Positions 1 to 10,405 of a stretch of DNA of 64,000 nucleotides are shown here, piece by piece (within the stretch, counting starts at the first letter, position 1; the number at the start of each line of letters is the position of its first letter). A program made the position numbers and the translations under genes. Location: contig NZ_CP033971.1 of the NCBI RefSeq assembly GCF_003854935.1, positions 62,001 to 126,000 of the forward strand, written 5' to 3'. Source of the DNA: Cupriavidus pauculus (GTDB lineage Bacteria; Pseudomonadota; Gammaproteobacteria; Burkholderiales; Burkholderiaceae). Under the pieces are notes generated by a model. The model saw only the letters and a list, made by a program, of their open reading frames with translations, did no database searches and was not told the origin of the DNA.

Positions 1-1
1 G

Positions 2-112
2 CGGGCTGCCACGCGGCTGGACATCGCGCCGCTGACACTGACCACGCTGACCGGCCAGCCTGGCGGCTGGCGCGTGTCGACCGTGGCCGTCCCTATTCAG
101 CCGGGCGGCTGA
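2..112 (+). CDS. C-terminal end of an unidentified protein
   Basis: An open frame runs in from the left edge and ends at a TGA at 110-112, giving about 36 residues that end in PGG. The fragment is too short to place in a family. It is the tail of a plus-strand gene that lies mostly outside the window. Confidence 0.5.
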   Translation, partial: RAATRLDIAPLTLTTLTGQPGGWRVSTVAVPIQPGG

Positions 113-534
113 GGCGCTGGGGCGCCAGGCTGCTGCGGCGCGCGAGCGGAAAGGTCCGTAGACGTCCTGCCCCGTGTTCCAGAACGTGACCACAAGCCCA
201 CTGTCCTAGCCATCATCAGCGTGTTGCCGTAGGGCACGGTCGGTATGAACGCGATATCGGGCGCCACAGCCACGGGCGGCTCCGGGGCCGCTTCCACGGT
301 CAGCACCAGTTCGACAGTTTAAGCAATCGACCGGGCAATCGCGGCAATCATCGCGCTGTTGCGGGCTCGGCACCCCGCCGTCGTCGCCTTCAGCGGCGGC
401 AAAGACAATAGTGCTGAGGCGGCCCTCGTGCTGCACGTGGCAGTACTTCATCGCGCTGCGGAAGGCTCGCCGATTGTCATTTCGTTCATGGTGCGCCACC
501 CGGAACGCCCGGTCGGATGTCACGGGCCACGCGC
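113..534. other. Non-coding stretch, no gene seen
   Basis: No convincing gene lies between the partial plus-strand gene and the 3' end of the minus-strand transporter. Short frames on both strands are proline/arginine-rich, as expected for chance frames in GC-rich DNA, and none has a good ribosome binding site. No clear terminator hairpin was recognised. Confidence 0.4.
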
Positions 535-1974
535 TCAGTCCAGCGCGCGATTCCTCGATTCAACGTTGACGGCCGCGATGGCGAACGCGCCGACGAGCAG
601 CATCGTCGAGATCATCACCAGTGCAAGCGTGAAGTGCGAGGCCATGACCGGCGCGATGATGGCCGGCGCGAACAGGCCGCCGAAGCGTGCCACGGCGCCT
701 GCGGTGCCCATGCCGGTGGCACGCAGGTCCGTGGGGTAGACCTCGGGCGTGAACGCGTACAGCGCCCCCCAAGTGCCCAGCAACGAAAAACTCATCAGCA
801 GCGTCGAGCCGATAACCACGGTCGGGGAGGTGCCCAGGCTGTACAGCATGCAACCCACCGCGCTGAGCAGCAGGAATCCGATCAGCGTCGGCTTCCGACC
901 CCAGCGCTCCACGCCATAGGCCGATAGCGCGAAGCCGGGCAATTGCACGATCGCTAGCACCACCAGGAACACCTGGCCGCGCATGAACGCAAAGCCTTCC
1001 GCGCTCAGCTTGATCGGCAGGTAGACAAACACGCCGTAGTACGCGATCGAAATCAGCGCCCAGGCGGCCAGCAGGGCGATGCTGCGGCGCCGGAAGCTGG
1101 TGGAAAACAGCGCGAAGACCGACTTCGGGGCAACCGGCTCGGACTTGAGCGGCGGGATGTCGACGTCGCGGCCATTCACCTTGGCCACGCGCTGCAGCAC
1201 CTTGCGGGCCTCGTCGGACCTGCCGCTGCGGTTCAGGAACATTGGCGACTCGGGGATGTAAAAGCGTAGCACCACGCCGATCAATGCCGGAATGCCGGTG
1301 ACCAGGAAGATCACGCGCCATGCCTGATCGCCATACGAAAGCGCCGCCAGCGCCAGCAGCGCCAGGCAGATGGTGCCGACGGCCCAGAACGATTCCAGCA
1401 GCACCAGCCATCGGCCACGTCGGTCGCTGGGCAGGAACTCGGCCATCATCGTGTAGTCGACGGGCAGCGTGCCACCTACGCCGATGCCGGTGAGGAAGCG
1501 CAGGGCCAGCAGCCAGGTCAGTTCCGGGGCAAACGCCGATGCCACACCGCACACGGCATCGATGACCACGGCCATCATCAGAACGGGCCGGCGGCCGATG
1601 CGATCGGCCAGGCGTCCGAAGAAGAACGCGCCGATCAGCATGCCCACGAAGAAGAACGTGCCGGTCTGCAGCGCCTGGGGCACGGTGATGCCGAACGTCT
1701 TGGCAATGGACGGTGCGCTGAAGCCGATCGACAGGACCTGCATCGCGTCGGCCAGCCATACCAAGCCGAAGATCACGAAGAGCCGATACTGGAACTTGCC
1801 CACGCCTGCGGCCTGGATGCCGCTTTCCAGCGATGCTTGGCCTGCCGTGCCGGCGGCGCCATGGCGGGCGCTCAGGCCGAGGCGGTCAACGCGCACGTCC
1901 TCGCGGTAAATGTCAGGCGTTGCGGCCGCCACGGGGGGCAGGGCAGCCGCAGAGTCTTGATACGGGGATTGCAT
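535..1974 (-). CDS. niaP: MFS nicotinate (niacin) transporter, NiaP-like
   Basis: Major facilitator protein of 479 residues, probably importing nicotinate across the inner membrane. About 60 polar N-terminal residues precede twelve predicted membrane segments. The conserved MFS loop is visible as GRLADRIGRRPVLM, followed by GIGVGGTLPVDYTMMAEFLP, which is the pattern of the sugar-porter-like NiaP niacin transporters. It lies downstream of nicB on the same strand behind a 227-base gap carrying a strong palindrome, so it probably has its own regulated promoter. The exact substrate is inferred from family resemblance and from the surrounding nicotinate genes; an aromatic-acid carrier is the alternative. 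Confidence 0.8.
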   Translation of the reverse strand: MQSPYQDSAAALPPVAAATPDIYREDVRVDRLGLSARHGAAGTAGQASLESGIQAAGVGKFQYRLFVIFGLVWLADAMQVLSIGFSAPSIAKTFGITVPQALQTGTFFFVGMLIGAFFFGRLADRIGRRPVLMMAVVIDAVCGVASAFAPELTWLLALRFLTGIGVGGTLPVDYTMMAEFLPSDRRGRWLVLLESFWAVGTICLALLALAALSYGDQAWRVIFLVTGIPALIGVVLRFYIPESPMFLNRSGRSDEARKVLQRVAKVNGRDVDIPPLKSEPVAPKSVFALFSTSFRRRSIALLAAWALISIAYYGVFVYLPIKLSAEGFAFMRGQVFLVVLAIVQLPGFALSAYGVERWGRKPTLIGFLLLSAVGCMLYSLGTSPTVVIGSTLLMSFSLLGTWGALYAFTPEVYPTDLRATGMGTAGAVARFGGLFAPAIIAPVMASHFTLALVMISTMLLVGAFAIAAVNVESRNRALD

Positions 1975-2178
1975 TGTCGCTCCTTATGGCGTGTTCGCCG
2001 TGGTTTGTCTACCCGAGATCTGGCCGTGCCGGGCGGCATTGCTGGGGTCGCAAGGTCCGCGCCAGCCGAATGGCGATCGATTGCTATCGATTCTGTGTAC
2101 TGCTGGTCAACTTCAGGCACATTGGCAGCGCGCCGCCGCCTGTTTCCGGTGCGTGCGGCCGCCTTGTGCCGGACATCG

Positions 2179-2208
2179 GCACTGATGTAGTGAGCGCTAC
2201 ATTAGTGC
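2179..2208. promoter_or_regulatory. Near-perfect 30-bp palindrome (candidate MarR operator) upstream of niaP
   Basis: The arms GCACTGATGTAG and CTACATTAGTGC flank a 6-base centre (TGAGCG); 11 of 12 arm positions are complementary. The block abuts the nicB stop codon and lies about 205 bases upstream of niaP. The 24-base left part recurs with one mismatch at 17812-17835 before a MarR gene, which suggests a shared repressor. Confidence 0.6.
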
Positions 2209-5072
2209 TTGGGCTGCTGCCTTATCCTGGCGACCGTCGCTTCCACGTCGTGCCATGCCGGCTGGCCCGGCGCGAAACGCTGGCGCAGGTAATGCAAGAG
2301 TTCGGTTACCTGGGCATCGTCGAAGCTGTCCGCGAACCCTGGCATGTAGCCAATGCCCGACTGCGGCGGCGTGTCGCTGCCGTGCAGCACCGCTTGGATC
2401 ACGTTGTCCGGGCGCACACTGTGTAGGTTGCTATTGAGCGCCAGCGATGGCTTCACGCCGAACTGCGGCACACCGGCATTGCCCTGGTGGCACACCGCGC
2501 AGGCGCTCTGGTAAAGACGGTCGGTCGCGCCCGATAGCCGGAGCGCCGCCGCATCGCTGCGCGCCTCAACGGTCGCCACGTCCGGAGCGTCGGGCGCCGG
2601 TGGCTGGAACGACGCTACATAGTGGGCAATCGCGCGCACATCGCTGGCAGGCAGTTCGCGCAAGCTCTCGACCACCGGTGCCATCGGCCCGGCCGCTGCG
2701 CCGTGGCGGGCGGCATAGCCAGTGCGCAGGTACTGGAATAGGTCGTCTTCCGTCCACGGCACTGGCGACTTCGACAGCGCGGTCAACGCCGGCGCTTCCC
2801 ACCCTTCGGCCTCGCCGCCGGTCAAGTACGCCTTGCCGCCTTTCTCGGCGCCCAGCGCGTTGCGTGGCGAATGGCATGCGCCGCAATGCCCCAGCCCCTC
2901 GGCCAGATATGCGCCGCGATTCCACAACGCAGACCGGCTGGCATCAGGCTCGTACGGCGCATTACGGTGGAACAGCGCATTCCAACCGGCCAGCGCGGGG
3001 CGGAGATTAAATGGGAACGCGAGTTGCGTCTCGGGCGGGCGCGACGCCACTGGCTCGGTCGACATCAGGTAGGCGTAGAGCGCCTGCATGTCGGAATCGC
3101 TCACCTTGGCAAACGCGGTGTACGGGAAGGCCGGATAGAGGCGCCGGCCATCCCGATGGATACCCTCGCGCATGGCGCGCTCAAACGCGGCGTACGACCA
3201 GTTGCCGATGCCGGTTTCGACATCGGGCGTGATGTTGGTGCTGTAGACCGTGCCGAACGGTGTTTCCAGTCCCAGTCCGCCGGCGTTGCGGGCACCGCCT
3301 GGGACGGTATGGCACACCGCGCAATCGCCGGCTGCGGCTACCAGCCGACCGCGTTCGATGGTGGCGGCCGAATAGAAGCCGGGGCCGGTGGGCGCCACGG
3401 GCGCGATGGGTGCCCGCCATGGCATCACGGTGGCACACAGGCCGGCCAGCGCCGTCAGCGGCGCCAGCACGGCAACCAGCCAGCGGCGCTTGCCTGCTCG
3501 CTGGCGCGCTGTCTCATCGGACGCGGCGGATGCCGTGGCCAATGCTTCGCGAATCTGGCCGGCACTGAATGGCGGCTCGCGCAGACGAATGCCCGTTGCG
3601 TCATGGATCGCATTGGCGACGGCGGCAGCGGCCGGCAGCGTCGCCGCCGCACTGCCGGCCAAAGAGCCAACGACGTCGACCTGTGTCGGCGCTGCCATGG
3701 CGACACCGGTTGCGTGCGTGGCCAGCGCAAACGCCGATTCCGCTGTCGCGTCGTCGCCCCAAGCATCGTATGCGCTGCCGCCAGCGGTGAGCTGCCGCGC
3801 GGCGACGGTTACGTCGTCCTTGAGCGATGTGGGCCGTGCCGGCGCATCGCTGCGGGTGACTTCGCGCTCGTGGCCGACCGTCACGCGTGTGACGCTGACG
3901 TCGCCTGTGCGGCTGTCGACTTCGACGTCCGCCACCCAGGCCGACCACGTGCGGGCGGGGCGTCCATCCTCGACGTCGACGACGCTGGCGTAGGCAAAGC
4001 CACGTCCGTGTCGAACCCCTTCGTCCGTCCTTGCGCGGCCGTGCAGCGGTCCGCGCCAACCGGACTGGGCGGCGACGCGTTTGATCAGTTCCGTGCCGGT
4101 GCAGTCTTCCAGCGAGCGGAGCCGCAAAGCCAACGGATCGAGATCGGCGCGCACGGCGAGTTCGTCCCAGTGGGATTCGTGGGCGAATACCTGGCCTCGC
4201 GCGGCGATGTCCGAAGGCACATCCATGGGCAGGGTGGCCGTGACGTCCAGGTGCTCCACCGCATACGGCGGCACCAGGCTCGGATCGACCGCAACGTCGT
4301 CGGCCGCCGGCGATGCCGTTCCGATTTGCGCCAGGGCAATGGGCTGGCTAGCATGCGCTGGCGCGCTTGCGGCGATGCGATAGGCCGACTCCGGGGCCAG
4401 CGCGCCGCTGACTACCAGCGTCACGTGCGCCGACGCGCCGGTCAGGTCTGCCGCGTGGCATTCCGCCTGCACTGGCCGGCCTACTACCTGGGTCATCAGC
4501 GCCGCATCGGCTGCCGCCTGGGCCGCGCAATAGTTGTCATGGCGCGCCGTCGGGTCGGGATCGCAAACGATCAGGACCCGGCTCTCGGGGACGTCCAGCA
4601 ACGCCGCCAGCGACGTCCGCAGCGCGGCTGGCTGCGTGCAAGCCAGCCACACATGCAACGTTCCGTGGCGCCATTCGGCTGTTGCCGTGCCGCAGGCGTC
4701 GATGCGCGGACTCATCAGCGGCCAGCGGTAGCTCGCGTCGACACGCTGCGCGCTCTGCGCCAGTGCCGTTGCCGCATCGCCACGGGAGGCGATGCGCACC
4801 GTCCGGGTGTGCATGGGCTGGGCGGGGGGCGTGTCGGCCCGCCAGACAGGCTGTAAGGCCGCCGCCGCGGCCCTGGCCTGGTGGCGCGTGTCTGCCACGA
4901 CCGCCAGGAAGTTGCCACGCGCGACAATGTCGACCACGCCGGCGCAGCGGCGCGCCAGATCGGCGTCGAAGCGCTGAAGGCGGGCGGCCCCGCCGGCCGG
5001 ACGCGCCACGTAGCCATGCAGCACCGCAGCCGGCACCGCCAGTCGAACCGTGTCGTGCGTGCGCGCGTTCAT
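2202..5072 (-). CDS. nicB: Nicotinate hydroxylase large subunit with three-haem cytochrome c domain
   Basis: 956-residue subunit combining a molybdopterin-oxidoreductase-like N-terminal half (about 1-520), one membrane segment near 540-560, and a cytochrome c half with three CXXCH haem sites (Cys584, Cys730, Cys858). In the known pathway NicAB hydroxylates nicotinate to 6-hydroxynicotinate and passes electrons to the respiratory chain through the haems. The start at 5072 was chosen because it overlaps the nicA stop by four bases (ATGA). Odd points: the molybdenum half is short, lacks the N-terminal cofactor-binding segment found in the gene at 11239, and shows no glutamate where the family's catalytic GE motif should be. 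It may therefore mainly carry electrons, with the other protein as the catalytic subunit. Confidence 0.85.
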   Translation of the reverse strand: MNARTHDTVRLAVPAAVLHGYVARPAGGAARLQRFDADLARRCAGVVDIVARGNFLAVVADTRHQARAAAAALQPVWRADTPPAQPMHTRTVRIASRGDAATALAQSAQRVDASYRWPLMSPRIDACGTATAEWRHGTLHVWLACTQPAALRTSLAALLDVPESRVLIVCDPDPTARHDNYCAAQAAADAALMTQVVGRPVQAECHAADLTGASAHVTLVVSGALAPESAYRIAASAPAHASQPIALAQIGTASPAADDVAVDPSLVPPYAVEHLDVTATLPMDVPSDIAARGQVFAHESHWDELAVRADLDPLALRLRSLEDCTGTELIKRVAAQSGWRGPLHGRARTDEGVRHGRGFAYASVVDVEDGRPARTWSAWVADVEVDSRTGDVSVTRVTVGHEREVTRSDAPARPTSLKDDVTVAARQLTAGGSAYDAWGDDATAESAFALATHATGVAMAAPTQVDVVGSLAGSAAATLPAAAAVANAIHDATGIRLREPPFSAGQIREALATASAASDETARQRAGKRRWLVAVLAPLTALAGLCATVMPWRAPIAPVAPTGPGFYSAATIERGRLVAAAGDCAVCHTVPGGARNAGGLGLETPFGTVYSTNITPDVETGIGNWSYAAFERAMREGIHRDGRRLYPAFPYTAFAKVSDSDMQALYAYLMSTEPVASRPPETQLAFPFNLRPALAGWNALFHRNAPYEPDASRSALWNRGAYLAEGLGHCGACHSPRNALGAEKGGKAYLTGGEAEGWEAPALTALSKSPVPWTEDDLFQYLRTGYAARHGAAAGPMAPVVESLRELPASDVRAIAHYVASFQPPAPDAPDVATVEARSDAAALRLSGATDRLYQSACAVCHQGNAGVPQFGVKPSLALNSNLHSVRPDNVIQAVLHGSDTPPQSGIGYMPGFADSFDDAQVTELLHYLRQRFAPGQPAWHDVEATVARIRQQPKH

Positions 5073-5578
5073 CGGACTGCCTCGAACTCGCGTCGCGCGT
5101 CGGCTTCGCGCTGTAACGCTGCGGCGCGCCGCACTGCGCGAAGGATTTCCATGTGTGTGCCACAGCGGCACAGGTTGAACCGCAGCGCCTCGCGGATCTC
5201 GGCGTCGCTCGGGTCCGGGTTCACCGCCAGCAGCGCCTTCGTGCTCATGATCATTCCGTTGAGGCAGTAGCCGCACTGGGCCGCTTGCTCGTCGATGAAG
5301 CCCTGCTGAACCGAGTCCGGCTGCGCCCGGGTGCCGAGTCCTTCCAGCGTGGTCACGGCCCGCCCCACGGCCGCGCCGGCGGGCACAATGCACGACCGTG
5401 CCGCCACGCCATCGATCAGCACCGTGCAAGCCCCACACTGGCCCAGCCCGCATCCATACTTCGGACCGTTACAGGCGAGGTCATTGCGCAGAACATAGAG
5501 CAACGGCGTTTGCGGATCGACACAGACATCGTGCGACGTCCGGTTCACGCGCAGCATCAGGGGACGGGATGCGGTCAT
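5069..5578 (-). CDS. nicA: Nicotinate hydroxylase small [2Fe-2S] subunit
   Basis: 169-residue xanthine-dehydrogenase-family iron-sulfur subunit. The plant-ferredoxin cluster ligands are Cys43, Cys48, Cys51 and Cys63; the second cluster ligands are Cys102, Cys105, Cys137 and Cys139 (CGYC and CRCG motifs). It relays electrons from the molybdenum centre to the cytochrome domain of NicB. It sits 22 bases downstream of nicC and overlaps nicB by four bases, so nicC-nicA-nicB form one minus-strand operon with tight coupling of the subunits. Confidence 0.92.
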   Translation of the reverse strand: MTASRPLMLRVNRTSHDVCVDPQTPLLYVLRNDLACNGPKYGCGLGQCGACTVLIDGVAARSCIVPAGAAVGRAVTTLEGLGTRAQPDSVQQGFIDEQAAQCGYCLNGMIMSTKALLAVNPDPSDAEIREALRFNLCRCGTHMEILRAVRRAAALQREADARREFEAVR

Positions 5579-5600
5579 CGTTGGGCGCCCTGCGGGGGAG

Positions 5601-7090
<1,490 letters not shown>

Positions 7091-7843
7091 GTGCAGAAAG
7101 TTTTCCGGATCGGACAGATCGTTCCCAGTTCCAACACCACCATGGAGACCGAGATTCCGGCCATGCTGGCCGCGCGCCAACTGGTGCGCCCCGAGCGCTT
7201 CACGTTCCACTCGAGCCGCATGCGCATGAAGACGGTCAAGAAGGAAGAGCTGGCGGCCATGGATGCCGAGTCCGACCGCTGCGCGCTGGAACTGAGCGAC
7301 GCTCGCGTTGACGTGCTGGGTTACGCCTGCCTGGTCGCGATTATGTCGATGGGGCGCGGCTACCACCGCCAGTCCGAGACGCGCCTGAAAGCTCGCACCG
7401 AGGAAAATGGCGCCACGGCGCCGGTTGTGACAAGCGCGGGCGCGCTGGTCCATGCGCTCAAGGTGATCGGGGCGAAGCGCATCGCGCTGGTGGCGCCCTA
7501 TATGAAGCCGTTGACCGAACTGGTGGTCGACTACATCGAGCATGAGGGGTTTGAAGTGGTGGAGTGGCGCGCGCTCGAGATTCCGGACAACCTTGAAGTC
7601 GGCCGCCACGATCCGTCGCGGCTGCCCGGCATCGTCGCCACGATGAACACGCGCGATGTGGATGCAGTGGTGCTGTCGGCCTGCGTGCAAATGCCGTCGC
7701 TTCCGGTTGTGGAAAAGGTCGAGGCCATGACTGGAAAGCCGGTCATTACGGCGGCCATCGCCACGACCTACGCGCTGCTTAAGGAGCTGGACCTGGAGGC
7801 GGTGGTCCCCGGTGGCGGCGCGTTGCTGTCCGGTGCCTATTGA
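7091..7843 (+). CDS. nicE: Maleate cis-trans isomerase
   Basis: 250-residue member of the Asp/Glu racemase-like maleate isomerase family, catalysing the last step, maleate to fumarate. The signature PSSNTTMETEIPAM lies near the N-terminus and the two catalytic cysteines are seen as Cys80 (GYAC) and Cys198 (SACVQMPSL). Start is a GTG at 7091 with GGAG six bases upstream. It heads the plus-strand nicE-nicD-nicX-nicF operon; the next gene begins 13 bases after its stop. Confidence 0.92.
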   Translation: MQKVFRIGQIVPSSNTTMETEIPAMLAARQLVRPERFTFHSSRMRMKTVKKEELAAMDAESDRCALELSDARVDVLGYACLVAIMSMGRGYHRQSETRLKARTEENGATAPVVTSAGALVHALKVIGAKRIALVAPYMKPLTELVVDYIEHEGFEVVEWRALEIPDNLEVGRHDPSRLPGIVATMNTRDVDAVVLSACVQMPSLPVVEKVEAMTGKPVITAAIATTYALLKELDLEAVVPGGGALLSGAY

Positions 7844-7856
7844 ACGGAGGCGCACC

Positions 7857-8684
7857 ATGAGCATGTTCCTGTATGGCGGCAATGTGCACGCCAACGGCAT
7901 CCGCCAGCATTACCTGCGCTACGGCGGCAGCGGTGACGGCCGCGATGCGCGCGATGCCGTCATCATTGTGCCGGGCATCACGAGCCCGGCCATCACGTGG
8001 GGCTTCGTGGGCGCGCAGTTTGGCACCCGCTTCGATACCTACGTCCTCGACGTGCGCGGCAGAGGCCTGTCCTCCGCCGGGCCAGAACTGGACTACAGCC
8101 TCGATGCGCAGGCCGCCGACGTGATCGCGTTTGCCCAGGCGCTCGGGCTCAGCCGGTACCAGATCGTCGGGCATTCCATGGGCGGCCGCATCGGCATCCG
8201 CGCCGCGCGCTCCCGGCCCGCTGGGCTGACTCGGCTGGTGATGGTGGACCCGCCGGTCTCCGGCCCGGGCCGCCGGCCGTACCCGGCCCAACTGCCGTGG
8301 TATGTCGATTCAATCCGCCTGGCCATGCAGGGCATCGATGCCGAAGGCATGCGCCGCTTCTGCCCCACGTGGACTGAGGAGCAGCGCCAGCTACGTGCCG
8401 AATGGCTGCATACCTGCGACGAGCGCGCGATGCTGGCCAGTTTCGAGGGCTTTCATACCGACGACATCCACGCGGACCTGCCTCATGTGCAGGTGCCGAC
8501 GCTGCTGATCACGGCCGCGCGCGGGGACGTGGTGCTGCCGGGGGACGTCGAGGAACTGAAATCGCTGCGGCCGGGGCTGCTGGAAACCCGGGTGCCGGAC
8601 GCCGGCCACATGATCCCCTGGGATAACGAGCCCGGCTTCTACCAGGCTTTCGGTGACTTCCTCGGCGCGCCGCTCGCCGCTTGA
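7857..8684 (+). CDS. nicD: N-formylmaleamate deformylase
   Basis: 275-residue alpha/beta hydrolase that removes formate from N-formylmaleamate to give maleamate. The nucleophile elbow is GHSMGG (Ser107), with a likely acid Asp224 and the catalytic His251 in AGHMIPWD. I start at the ATG at 7857, behind ACGGAGG; a second in-frame ATG follows two codons later. Length agrees with NicD of Pseudomonas (about 270). It lies between nicE and nicX in one operon. Confidence 0.92.
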   Translation: MSMFLYGGNVHANGIRQHYLRYGGSGDGRDARDAVIIVPGITSPAITWGFVGAQFGTRFDTYVLDVRGRGLSSAGPELDYSLDAQAADVIAFAQALGLSRYQIVGHSMGGRIGIRAARSRPAGLTRLVMVDPPVSGPGRRPYPAQLPWYVDSIRLAMQGIDAEGMRRFCPTWTEEQRQLRAEWLHTCDERAMLASFEGFHTDDIHADLPHVQVPTLLITAARGDVVLPGDVEELKSLRPGLLETRVPDAGHMIPWDNEPGFYQAFGDFLGAPLAA

Positions 8685-8706
8685 GTCCAACTGCAAGGAG
8701 CCCATC

Positions 8707-9774
8707 ATGGCCGTCAGTGACTATGACCTGACCTGCGCGTGGAAGCAGGTCCTTATGCTGTCGAAACTGGAGCCGGGGCAGACCGTCACCGTGCTGACCG
8801 GGGCCGATACCCACCCGCAGACGCTGCGCACCGCGCTGGTGGCGGCGGCGTCGATGGGCGCCGTCGTCAACCGGCTTGACTTGCCGCCCGTCAACGGCGA
8901 AAAGGCGCTGAGCCGCGACGCGCTGGCCTATCTGGGCACCACGCCGCTCACCGGCAACCCCGCCGCCATCGCAGCGTTGAAGGCCAGTGACCTGGTGCTG
9001 GACCTGATGACCCTGCTGTTCTCGCCGGAGCAGCATGACATCCTGTCCACGGGCACCAGAATCCTGCTGGCCGTGGAGCCGCCCGAAGTGCTGGTCCGAC
9101 TGGTGCCCACGGAAGCCGACCGCGTGCGCGTCAAGGCCGCCACCGCCCGGCTGTCGGGAGCCCGGACCATGCACATCACTTCTGACGCGGGCACAGATCT
9201 ACGTTGCGACCTGGGCGAGTTCCCGGCCATCAGCGAGTACGGGTTTGTCGACGAGCCCGGCCGCTGGGACCACTGGCCCAGCGGCTTCGTGCTGACCTGG
9301 CCAAACGAGGGCGGCACTAACGGACACCTGGTGTTGGATCGCGGCGATATCCTGCTGCCAATGAAGTCCTATGTGCAGGAGCCGATCCACGTGACCGTGC
9401 AAAACGGCTACGTGACGAACATCGAGGGCGGGCTGGATGCCGAGCTGCTGGCCGACTATATGGCATCGTTTAACGACCCCGAGTCGTATGCGATGTCGCA
9501 CGTTGGCTGGGGCCTGCAACCGCGCGCCCGCTGGTCGACGCTGGCCATGTACGACCGCGAAGCCACCATCGGCATGGACGCACGAGCCTACGAAGGCAAC
9601 TTTCTGTGCTCGTTCGGCCCGAACAACGAAGCAGGCGGCAGCCGCACCACGGCCTGCCATATCGACATTCCGCTGCGCCGCTGCACAGTCAGGCTGGACG
9701 GCGAGCCCGTGGTGGCCGCCGGCAAGGTGCTGGACGGCGCAACCCATCCCAGCCAGGAGCCCGCTCATGCATGA
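8707..9774 (+). CDS. nicX: 2,5-dihydroxypyridine 5,6-dioxygenase
   Basis: 355-residue iron(II) extradiol-type ring-opening dioxygenase producing N-formylmaleamate. His265, His318 and Asp320 (the latter two in CHIDIP) fall at the positions reported for the iron ligands of Pseudomonas NicX, so the alignment is essentially colinear. The start at 8707 follows a GGAG sequence (AAGGAGCCCATC). Its last codons overlap the nicF start by eight bases, showing translational coupling. Confidence 0.93.
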   Translation: MAVSDYDLTCAWKQVLMLSKLEPGQTVTVLTGADTHPQTLRTALVAAASMGAVVNRLDLPPVNGEKALSRDALAYLGTTPLTGNPAAIAALKASDLVLDLMTLLFSPEQHDILSTGTRILLAVEPPEVLVRLVPTEADRVRVKAATARLSGARTMHITSDAGTDLRCDLGEFPAISEYGFVDEPGRWDHWPSGFVLTWPNEGGTNGHLVLDRGDILLPMKSYVQEPIHVTVQNGYVTNIEGGLDAELLADYMASFNDPESYAMSHVGWGLQPRARWSTLAMYDREATIGMDARAYEGNFLCSFGPNNEAGGSRTTACHIDIPLRRCTVRLDGEPVVAAGKVLDGATHPSQEPAHA

Positions 9775-10405
9775 AGAAGAACAGACGTACCGCCGCCAGG
9801 GTTTTGGCACGGCGATGGAACTAAAGGCCCCCTACGGCCTGCTGATCATCGATTTCGTCAATGGTTTTGCCGATCCGGCCGTGTTCGGCGGTGGCAACAT
9901 CCCCGAGGCCATCGCCGCCACGCAGCCGCTGCTGGCTACCGCTCGACGGATGGGCTGGCCCGTGGCGCACAGCCGGATCGTGTTTGCCGATGACGACGCT
10001 GACCACAACATCTTCACGTTGAAGGTGCCTGGCATGCTGACGCTGAAGGAGGACGGCGCGCCGAGCCAGATCGTGCCGCAGCTTGCGCCGGCGCCCGGCG
10101 AGTTGGTGGTGCGCAAGACCGTGCCGTCGGCGTTCTTCGGCACGTCGCTGGCCGCGTGGCTGGCGCAGCGCGGCGTGCAGACGCTGCTGGTGGCTGGTTG
10201 CGTGACCAGCGGCTGCGTGCGGGCCAGCGTGGTCGACGCGATGTCGTACGGCTTCCGTCCGCTGGTGCTGTCCGACTGCGTTGGCGACCGCGCCATCGGT
10301 CCGCACGACGCGAACCTCTTCGACATGTCGCAGAAGTACGCGATGGTGATGCCGCGCGATGCCGCGCTGTCGGCCATCGGCGCGGCGGAGGCCGTGGCGG
10401 CCTAG
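9767..10405 (+). CDS. nicF: Maleamate amidohydrolase
   Basis: 212-residue isochorismatase-like amidohydrolase converting maleamate to maleate and ammonia. The family's catalytic triad is visible as Asp29 (LLIIDF), Lys117 (VRKTVPSAF) and Cys150 (TSGCVRAS). It starts inside the 3' end of nicX. Its TAG stop shares the bases CTAG with the stop of the convergent TetR gene, so no space for a terminator exists between them. Confidence 0.92.
   Translation: MHEEEQTYRRQGFGTAMELKAPYGLLIIDFVNGFADPAVFGGGNIPEAIAATQPLLATARRMGWPVAHSRIVFADDDADHNIFTLKVPGMLTLKEDGAPSQIVPQLAPAPGELVVRKTVPSAFFGTSLAAWLAQRGVQTLLVAGCVTSGCVRASVVDAMSYGFRPLVLSDCVGDRAIGPHDANLFDMSQKYAMVMPRDAALSAIGAAEAVAA

Noticed and set aside
97-306. 69-residue minus-strand frame at the left edge
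   Set aside because: Proline-rich, no ribosome binding site, and overlapping the real end of the plus-strand gene.
2871-4856. 661-residue plus-strand frame opposite nicB
   Set aside because: A GC-skewed shadow of the coding strand with no family features.
5073-5453. Extension of the NicB frame upstream of 5072
   Set aside because: It runs antiparallel-free but out of frame through nicA on the same strand and gives an Arg/Gly-rich non-family sequence; the ATGA overlap fixes the start.
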